From Polynucleobacter sp. Adler-ghost (lineage in GTDB: Bacteria; Pseudomonadota; Gammaproteobacteria; Burkholderiales; Burkholderiaceae), in NCBI RefSeq assembly GCF_018688495.1, contig NZ_CP061320.1:1274586-1338585 (forward strand): a stretch of DNA of 64,000 bases, read 5' to 3'. A program made the translations under genes and the position numbers. Shown here in pieces: positions 58,870 to 64,000 of the stretch. Every line of letters begins with the position of its first letter. Position 1 is the stretch's first letter. The notes under the pieces were generated by a model. It was not told where the DNA came from, ran no database searches, and worked only from the letters and a program-made list of their open reading frames with translations.

Positions 58870-59736
58870 ATGTTTAGTTATCGCCACGCTTTTCATGCGG
58901 GCAGTCATGCTGATATTCTGAAGCATCTCGTGATGATTCATTTAGTTGAATATCTACAAGAAAAGCCTGGAGCTTTGACGATTGTTGATACGCATGCTGG
59001 TGCTGGTATCTATAGTCTGACCGATGGCTTTGCCACTGTCAGCAAAGAAGCTGATCAAGGCATTTATCGCTTGGCTAAATTTGCAGAGGGTAATTCGATA
59101 AGTTCTGGGATAGCTAGTTATCTCGAACACATTCGTTCCGAAAATAATACTAATGAGATTGCCGTCTATCCCGGCTCTCCATTTATCCTGGCGCATTTGC
59201 TGAGAGCACAAGATCGACTGAAGCTCTTTGAGTTACACCCCAAAGAAATTGATATCCTGCGCCATAATATCAGCCAACTCAAGCAATCAAAACAAGTCGA
59301 CATTTATGCGGAAGATAGCTTTACAAGACTGAAAGGCTTAATGCCACCACCTAGTAGGCGTGGGCTGGTATTAATTGATCCCTCTTATGAGGATAAGCAA
59401 GACTATCGTTATCTCGAAACGGCGATGGAAGAGGCTTTACATCGTTTCGCTACTGGATGTTACGCAATCTGGTATCCATGCCTCTCCAGAAGAGAATCAG
59501 CCTCCCTGCCGGATCATATGAAAAAGATTGCTGCAAGCCATAAACGTTCTTGGTTGCAAGTTGAGCTGCGGGTTGAGAATGCTCCAAAGGAGCGCCGACT
59601 GCAGGCTAGCGGCATGTTCATCATTAATCCACCGTGGACTCTAGAAAAGCAGCTATCTGAAAGCTTGCCCATTCTTGTTAAGGCGCTTGGACAAGATAGC
59701 GGGGCATTATTTTTATTAAAGAGTTTTGAGGCCTAA
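58870..59736 (+). CDS. rlmJ: 23S rRNA (adenine2030-N6)-methyltransferase
   Basis: A 288-residue SAM-dependent methyltransferase acting on 23S rRNA. It opens MFSYRHAFHAGSHADILKHL, diagnostic of RlmJ (DUF519), with the SAM site VDTHAGAGIYSL about 39-50. The catalytic NPPY-type motif is LIDPSYEDKQDY about 165-176, in the DPxY form used by RlmJ. It ends the plus-strand envelope cluster, separated by 27 bases from the convergent psiE gene. Confidence 0.95.
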   Translation: MFSYRHAFHAGSHADILKHLVMIHLVEYLQEKPGALTIVDTHAGAGIYSLTDGFATVSKEADQGIYRLAKFAEGNSISSGIASYLEHIRSENNTNEIAVYPGSPFILAHLLRAQDRLKLFELHPKEIDILRHNISQLKQSKQVDIYAEDSFTRLKGLMPPPSRRGLVLIDPSYEDKQDYRYLETAMEEALHRFATGCYAIWYPCLSRRESASLPDHMKKIAASHKRSWLQVELRVENAPKERRLQASGMFIINPPWTLEKQLSESLPILVKALGQDSGALFLLKSFEA

Positions 59737-59763
59737 GCTATCAGCCGGCATTAATTAAGAGAT

Positions 59764-60135
59764 TTATACCTCTGTATCTTTAGTGCTCATGGCTTTTTTA
59801 ATAATGATCGCCGAAAGAGCTAGCAACAATACCGCCCCACTCTCATATATCAAGTCAACCGTACTAATTCCCTTGCCCTGCAAAATAATGAGCCTGCAGA
59901 GGGCTGTAATGGCAATGAAGATTGGAATAGTGATTGGGATCTTGTTGTACTTATAAAAAGCTGCCACCATACCTAGTACCTCGGCATAAATGAACATCAA
60001 CAATAGATCGGTTAAGGCAATTTTTCCGTTTAGAAGAACGGCATACATCTCTATACCGACACTAAAAATAGTAAAAAATGCAATAAGAATTAAGATTCCT
60101 TTTTCGGCTGCAGTAATCCAATCGTAAATTTTCAT
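59764..60135 (-). CDS. psiE: PsiE-family membrane protein
   Basis: A 123-residue inner-membrane protein with four hydrophobic helices, about residues 11-30, 36-57, 67-87 and 93-113. The family phrase LTDLLLMFIYAEVLGMVAAFYK about 41-62 and IFIAITALCRLIIL are typical of phosphate-starvation-inducible PsiE. Its function is unknown in any species. The Pit locus lies 10 kb away, so no direct phosphate link is implied. It is downstream of the B12-domain regulator on the same strand and may be co-transcribed. Confidence 0.85.
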   Translation of the reverse strand: MKIYDWITAAEKGILILIAFFTIFSVGIEMYAVLLNGKIALTDLLLMFIYAEVLGMVAAFYKYNKIPITIPIFIAITALCRLIILQGKGISTVDLIYESGAVLLLALSAIIIKKAMSTKDTEV

Positions 60136-60190
60136 ACTATGAGTACCTTAGTCATCGATATCAGAAAAATGTATCCACACTAAACTACAG

Positions 60191-61165
60191 CTAGCGTAAT
60201 CGCTCAACATAATAAGTCGCCTTTTCCAAGGCATCTGCTGCATCAAACCCAACCATATCAGCACCCAATTCATCTACCAACTCTGGGCATTGATTGAAGA
60301 CAGGGCTGCCAACAATCAGGCCAACACGTGGGTTTTTTGATTTGAGCTTAATCTCTTGAATCAGGTCTTTTAACTGTGGGAACTGCTCGCGAACACTTGC
60401 AGAAAGGCCGATCACATCAAACCACTCTGTCTGCGCCATGGAAACAATGTCCTCTTGAGTTGCAGCCAACTCACCCCATATTCTCCAGCCGGCTTTGGCG
60501 AAGAATTCAGAGACCATAAATAAGCCTAAGTTATGTTGTGAGCCTGGCAAAGGAACAAGCATGATGCTAGATCCGGTTTTATTTTGCTCTGCATACTGCT
60601 GAAAAATGGGGCTTAAGTCATACATGAGCTGCTTGATACGCCAAAGTGCAATCGTGACGTCGGTAAAACTAGACTCATCTTCCTCCCACATTTCGCCCAA
60701 TTTTCTAGCGACAGGGGTCAATAAGAGCAGATAGATATTTTCCAGACTAACACCAGAAGCATGGATATCTTTGACGTACTTCACAGAGGTTTTCGCATCC
60801 TCTTGCAACACTAATAGTGTTAACTCGTTCACCGATTGTTGCGGAATAAGGTCGACAGGAGGAGCCTTTAAAGCAGAGGAAATTGATGTCTCGAGATGCT
60901 GCTCAACTATCAACGGCAAGATATTATTTTCAATCGTCTTGACTAGCGACTCAAGATATTCCTCTTCCGTACAGGCTTTTTCTAATGGATGTGGAGTATC
61001 GTTTTTTTCAAATGTAGCTTTTGAGGGTGCATTTGAAACCAAGCAGTCCTCCCAAATACTATCGGACTTACTGGGAGTGGAGCTCCGGTTAGGGTTGGAG
61101 TCGTCTTGGCTAGATCTCTTTTTAGATTTAGCGATGCTCACTAGTCTGGATAAATTCATGAACAT
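60191..61165 (-). CDS. B12-binding-domain photosynthesis regulator (PpaA/AerR-like)
   Basis: A 324-residue cytosolic protein; start ATG 61165, with a GTG one codon upstream. A Ser/Lys-rich N-terminus is followed by a helical domain (NIYLLLLTPVARKLGEMWEE about 143-162, then FTDVTIALWRIKQLMYDLSP) and a C-terminal cobalamin-type Rossmann domain. The PpaA/AppA-style element PGSQHNLGLFMVSEFFAKAGW about 208-228 replaces the DxHxxG motif of B12 enzymes; its His is a candidate B12 or haem ligand. Such proteins antagonise the repressor PpsR/CrtJ in purple bacteria. Position beside bciB and dxs supports that reading. A different light or O2 sensory role cannot be excluded. Confidence 0.75.
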   Translation of the reverse strand: MFMNLSRLVSIAKSKKRSSQDDSNPNRSSTPSKSDSIWEDCLVSNAPSKATFEKNDTPHPLEKACTEEEYLESLVKTIENNILPLIVEQHLETSISSALKAPPVDLIPQQSVNELTLLVLQEDAKTSVKYVKDIHASGVSLENIYLLLLTPVARKLGEMWEEDESSFTDVTIALWRIKQLMYDLSPIFQQYAEQNKTGSSIMLVPLPGSQHNLGLFMVSEFFAKAGWRIWGELAATQEDIVSMAQTEWFDVIGLSASVREQFPQLKDLIQEIKLKSKNPRVGLIVGSPVFNQCPELVDELGADMVGFDAADALEKATYYVERLR

Positions 61166-61176
61166 CACTTGATCTG

Positions 61177-61255
61177 GTCACAGTCTCAAGTCATTACTTG
61201 AGATCGCCGTGACTGCCTAAGAGCCTATAAATGGGAATGTTTACTTTATAGGCTC
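61177..61255. repeat. Two adjacent hairpins in the bciB to regulator gap
   Basis: One inverted repeat pairs TCTCAAG (61184-61190) with CTTGAGA (61197-61203), lengthened by GTCAC/GTGAC outside it (61177-61181 with 61209-61213). The second pairs GAGCCTATAAA (61221-61231) with TTTATAGGCTC (61245-61255), an 11-bp perfect stem. On the minus strand only a weak T stretch follows, so this may be an mRNA-processing or regulatory structure as well as a terminator for bciB. Confidence 0.6.
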
Positions 61256-61283
61256 ATTTTTAGGGATACTCAAATGAAATATC

Positions 61284-62531
61284 TTAAGTACTTTCCCTAG
61301 ACGCCCTTTTTTCATCACTAGAAGGTCGTATTTCATATTTTTCAAGTAGAACCCAGGTGGCTTTAGGCACCATGTTTTTTATTTTGTGCGGAGCAACATT
61401 ACGTAATTGAATCACCGATTCAATTGCCTTCATCTCTACCCTTGCTTTAGCAAACTCGAGCCCGCGAGGCCCAAATCTCGGCATTACCCAGGCAAAAATA
61501 CTTCGCATGAAGTTTGGCATCCGCTGTAATGGCAAGCCACCTGCAGCAAGCTCCACATTTTTCATAAAGCCTTTAACGGGACCTAAACGATTGCCAGCGG
61601 AACTCACTGGCTCAAGCGATAGCTCGGTAGAAAGGAGGTTTACGAGCTCTTGACCTTTTGGATTGCGAACAATAATCCATTGCTCTCCCGTGCCTGCCAT
61701 ATACCCCACCGTGATATCCGATAGGGAGTTGACGTAATCAACGCAGGTTTTACAAGTCGTCGGAAAAAAATCTGCGGGCAAAGTACTGAGGGGCAACTTT
61801 AAAAAAGGAATCTCTTGTACTTCACCATTTTTAAATCTCAATTCAACATGGTAGTCGGCTCTAAATTCTAAATACGTAATATCTTCGGGATTGGGACTCA
61901 GCAGGCCTAAAAACTGATGGAAGTTTTCTGTGGTTGTGTTGTCAGAGCAAGGAGACCCGATGATAAGCAGCCTCTCAAATCCAAGTTCTTTTTCCAATGC
62001 TCTTGCAGCATAGACTTGGCACGGTATTCCCACCATCGCTACTTTTTTATATCCTAACTCTCTTGCCTGCTCAAGATACTGAATGATAGGTGCATAGCCC
62101 ATCTTCATACCTCGACACTGAGCCATATCTTCTGCTTTAGTGACGATTACTGGGCTTGGCTTCCAGCGATCCTTGGGGTCAGAACGCATGGTAATGACAG
62201 CATCTATTTCCCCTCTCTCCAACAGAACCTCACATAGCCTACTAATAATCCCTGTCCATTGCGCACCAGGCAATGGGTTAATTAGTCGAGCCCTAAACAT
62301 GTGGAGATAGGCGCCAAAAAATACCTCATCCGAGTTTTCTAGCTTCCGCTCTCTCCCATGAGCTGATAGTTCGTATTTTGGGTAATCAGGTTGAATAAAT
62401 TGGCAAGCAGTAGCGCAGCGCTTGGGAGTTGAGGTGCGTGACACTCCACAATCAGTGCATAAGTCCCGATAGGGAAGATCTTGAGTTAAATCATTTCCTA
62501 CCAATGCTTTATCCAAATCTAGAAATAACAC
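61284..62531 (-). CDS. bciB: BciB-type 3,8-divinyl chlorophyllide 8-vinyl reductase
   Basis: A protein of up to 415 residues of the F420-hydrogenase beta-like family. The N-terminal Fe-S block LCTDCGVSR with [16 protein letters not shown], then [20 protein letters not shown] about 91-110, is the BciB pattern; [14 protein letters not shown] and [14 protein letters not shown] supply more cluster Cys. BciB reduces the 8-vinyl group in (bacterio)chlorophyll synthesis with ferredoxin and FAD. GTG 62531 overlaps dxs by 23 bases; TTG 62516 is an alternative start. Non-photosynthetic FrhB-like proteins are the main alternative, but the neighbours favour BciB. Confidence 0.82.
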   Translation of the reverse strand: MLFLDLDKALVGNDLTQDLPYRDLCTDCGVSRTSTPKRCATACQFIQPDYPKYELSAHGRERKLENSDEVFFGAYLHMFRARLINPLPGAQWTGIISRLCEVLLERGEIDAVITMRSDPKDRWKPSPVIVTKAEDMAQCRGMKMGYAPIIQYLEQARELGYKKVAMVGIPCQVYAARALEKELGFERLLIIGSPCSDNTTTENFHQFLGLLSPNPEDITYLEFRADYHVELRFKNGEVQEIPFLKLPLSTLPADFFPTTCKTCVDYVNSLSDITVGYMAGTGEQWIIVRNPKGQELVNLLSTELSLEPVSSAGNRLGPVKGFMKNVELAAGGLPLQRMPNFMRSIFAWVMPRFGPRGLEFAKARVEMKAIESVIQLRNVAPHKIKNMVPKATWVLLEKYEIRPSSDEKRASREST

Positions 62532-64000
62532 TCTGCTTTATCTTTTGAGCAGAGAGTCCGTAATGATCTAATAGCAGATTGACATCGCCGTGCTCTACAT
62601 ACTCATCAGGCAATCCAAGTTGGAGGGTTTCTATTTGAATATTCTTGTTAGACAACACCTCAAGGCAAGCACTTCCAGCACCCCCCTGAATTGCGCTATC
62701 TTCAATCAAGACCAGAGCGTCGTGAGACTGGGCAATAGTCAGAAGTAACTCTTCATCAAGCGGCTTAACAAAGCGCATGTCTACTACAGTCGCATTAATC
62801 TCTTCTGCTACGTCTAAGGCGGAATATAAGATTGGTCCAAAGCAGATGAAAGCGATTTTTTTCTTTGGAGGCGCTTCATGACTAATGCTGCGGACTATTC
62901 TGCCCTTACCGATGGGTAGCGTATCTAATGAAGATTCAACTGGAGTTCCAACTCCGGAACCACGTGGGTAGCGGACAGCTGCTGGGCCATCATGCCTATA
63001 AGCAGTGCTTAACATTGCACGGCATTCTTGCTCATTCGAAGGGGTCATCAGAACTAAGTTTGGCAGGCAACGTAAGAAGGCAATATCAAATGCACCAGCA
63101 TGCGTTGCACCATCTGCACCAACAATACCAGCGCGATCAATCGCAAAAACAATCGGGAGGTTCTGCAAGGTGACATCGTGAATTAGCTGATCATAGCCGC
63201 GCTGTAAAAAGGTGGAGTAAATCGCAACTACTGGCTTTAAGCCTTCACAGGCAATTCCAGCGGCAAAGGTAACAGCATGCTGCTCTGCAATTCCAACATC
63301 AAAGTAGCGATCTGGGAAGCGCGCCTCAAACTCATTTAATCCAGAACCCTCACGCATGGCTGGCGTAATCGCAATCAGTCGCTCATCAGCAGCCCCCATA
63401 TCGCACAACCATTCACCAAATACTTGAGTAAAGGTTTTCTTACTTGCTTTGCCTGCTTGAATCCCTACGCTTGCATCAAATTTACCTGGTCCATGATAAA
63501 GAATGGGATCCTCTTCCGCCCTAGAATAACCTTTACCTTTTTTCGTAATGATATGAAGAAACTGGGGCCCCTCAGTTTGAGCAAGATGTTTGATGTTTTC
63601 TAGAGTAGGAATTAATACATCTAAATTATGTCCATCAATCGGGCCGTAGTAATCAAATCCAAATTCCTCAAAGATCGTGGCTGGACCAACCATGCCTTTT
63701 GCATGACCCTCGAGTCTTTTTGCAAACTCTCGTATTGGGGGAGCAACAGATAGCACCTTATCGATACCTCTTTTGGTTGCCGCATACATCGAGCCTGAAA
63801 TGAGTTTGACTAAATATCGATTGAGTGCTCCAACTGCTGGTGAAATCGACATCTCATTGTCATTGAGTATGACTATCAAAGGCACTTTTTTATTGACGCC
63901 AGCATTGTTCATGGCTTCAAACGCCATACCAGCACTCATAGCGCCATCACCAATAATAGCCACCACGCTGCGCTTTTCATTTTTAGTCTTCGCTGCTACA
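62509..64000 (-). CDS. dxs: 1-deoxy-D-xylulose-5-phosphate synthase, 5' end beyond window
   Basis: The visible 496 codons continue in frame to base 64000, so the N-terminus lies outside the window. The thiamine diphosphate site starts with [20 protein letters not shown], using the GDG...N motif; the transketolase central domain has [18 protein letters not shown] with the catalytic Glu, and the C-terminal domain ends SRFG. Dxs condenses pyruvate and glyceraldehyde 3-phosphate, feeding isoprenoids for carotenoids and the phytyl tail of bacteriochlorophyll. It overlaps bciB, and extra dxs copies are common in photosynthesis gene clusters, so this may be a second, dedicated copy. Confidence 0.95.
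   Translation of the reverse strand, partial: VAAKTKNEKRSVVAIIGDGAMSAGMAFEAMNNAGVNKKVPLIVILNDNEMSISPAVGALNRYLVKLISGSMYAATKRGIDKVLSVAPPIREFAKRLEGHAKGMVGPATIFEEFGFDYYGPIDGHNLDVLIPTLENIKHLAQTEGPQFLHIITKKGKGYSRAEEDPILYHGPGKFDASVGIQAGKASKKTFTQVFGEWLCDMGAADERLIAITPAMREGSGLNEFEARFPDRYFDVGIAEQHAVTFAAGIACEGLKPVVAIYSTFLQRGYDQLIHDVTLQNLPIVFAIDRAGIVGADGATHAGAFDIAFLRCLPNLVLMTPSNEQECRAMLSTAYRHDGPAAVRYPRGSGVGTPVESSLDTLPIGKGRIVRSISHEAPPKKKIAFICFGPILYSALDVAEEINATVVDMRFVKPLDEELLLTIAQSHDALVLIEDSAIQGGAGSACLEVLSNKNIQIETLQLGLPDEYVEHGDVNLLLDHYGLSAQKIKQSVISRFG

Noticed and set aside
60771..61172. 133-residue plus-strand reading frame opposite the B12-domain regulator
   Set aside because: Its Cys/Ser-rich composition mirrors the opposing gene; no start signals or family resemblance.
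1..64000. Mobile element, prophage, CRISPR, tRNA or rRNA
   Set aside because: No transposase, integrase, phage, repeat-spacer or tRNA/rRNA-like sequence was recognised by reading; a tRNA scan and rRNA model search would be decisive.

Overview
The window looks like part of a chromosome from a small-genome freshwater betaproteobacterium, most likely Burkholderiaceae close to Polynucleobacter. Reasons: moderate G+C judged by eye, very tight gene packing with many 1-8 nt overlaps, a Bug/TctC-type solute receptor, polyhydroxybutyrate-related genes (phasin, 3-hydroxybutyrate dehydrogenase), an OxyR/rubredoxin module and a betaproteobacterial-type formate dehydrogenase locus with DUF3305/DUF3306 genes. 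The genus is inferred from gene content, not from a marker gene. I saw no rRNA or tRNA genes, insertion sequences, prophage or CRISPR array. No gene-free stretch exceeds about 200 bases.

Layout. 1-9.4 kb: housekeeping and orphan genes (phasin, truncated haemoglobin, Bug receptor, HI0933 flavoprotein, LOG-family protein, beta-CASP nuclease, NAD(P)HX dehydratase, EamA exporter). 9.5-19.5 kb: class V aminotransferase, a second EamA exporter, an FMN alpha-hydroxy-acid oxidase followed by three small or membrane genes, Old Yellow Enzyme, OxyR divergent from rubredoxin and its reductase, a short PuuD-like membrane protein and 3-hydroxybutyrate dehydrogenase.

19.6-31.3 kb: a coherent catabolic island. 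A molybdenum hydroxylase operon (G-M-S-L order) is divergent from a TetR regulator, a VOC protein, a flavin monooxygenase resembling 2,6-dihydroxypyridine 3-monooxygenase, and a complete Liv-type ABC importer. An acyl-CoA dehydrogenase and a class III CoA-transferase follow at 32-34 kb. I read this as import and oxidation of an aromatic or N-heteroaromatic acid; the substrate is not determined.

34.4-48.9 kb: cardiolipin synthase/YbhP-type genes, an orphan tungstate-type ABC pair (TupB, TupC) and a full membrane-bound, Cys-type formate dehydrogenase locus. The maturation unit (ApbC, DUF3305, DUF3306, polyferredoxin, TorD-like chaperone) is separated by a hairpin from the structural unit (Tat peptide protein, alpha, beta, lipoprotein, gamma). 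A perfect FNR-type box lies just upstream of the structural unit. Two molybdo/tungsto-enzymes and an oxyanion permease therefore occur in the same 30 kb.

49-59.7 kb: Pit phosphate transporter with DUF47 partner, copper chaperone and CopA ATPase, then an envelope cluster (GT39, YbhN-like, GT9, PAP2) ending in rlmJ. 59.8-64 kb: PsiE, then a PpaA/AerR-like B12-domain regulator, BciB-type 8-vinyl reductase and Dxs. The last three together strongly suggest that the window ends inside a photosynthesis gene cluster, so the organism may be an aerobic anoxygenic phototroph; the diagnostic puf/bch genes would lie beyond base 64000.
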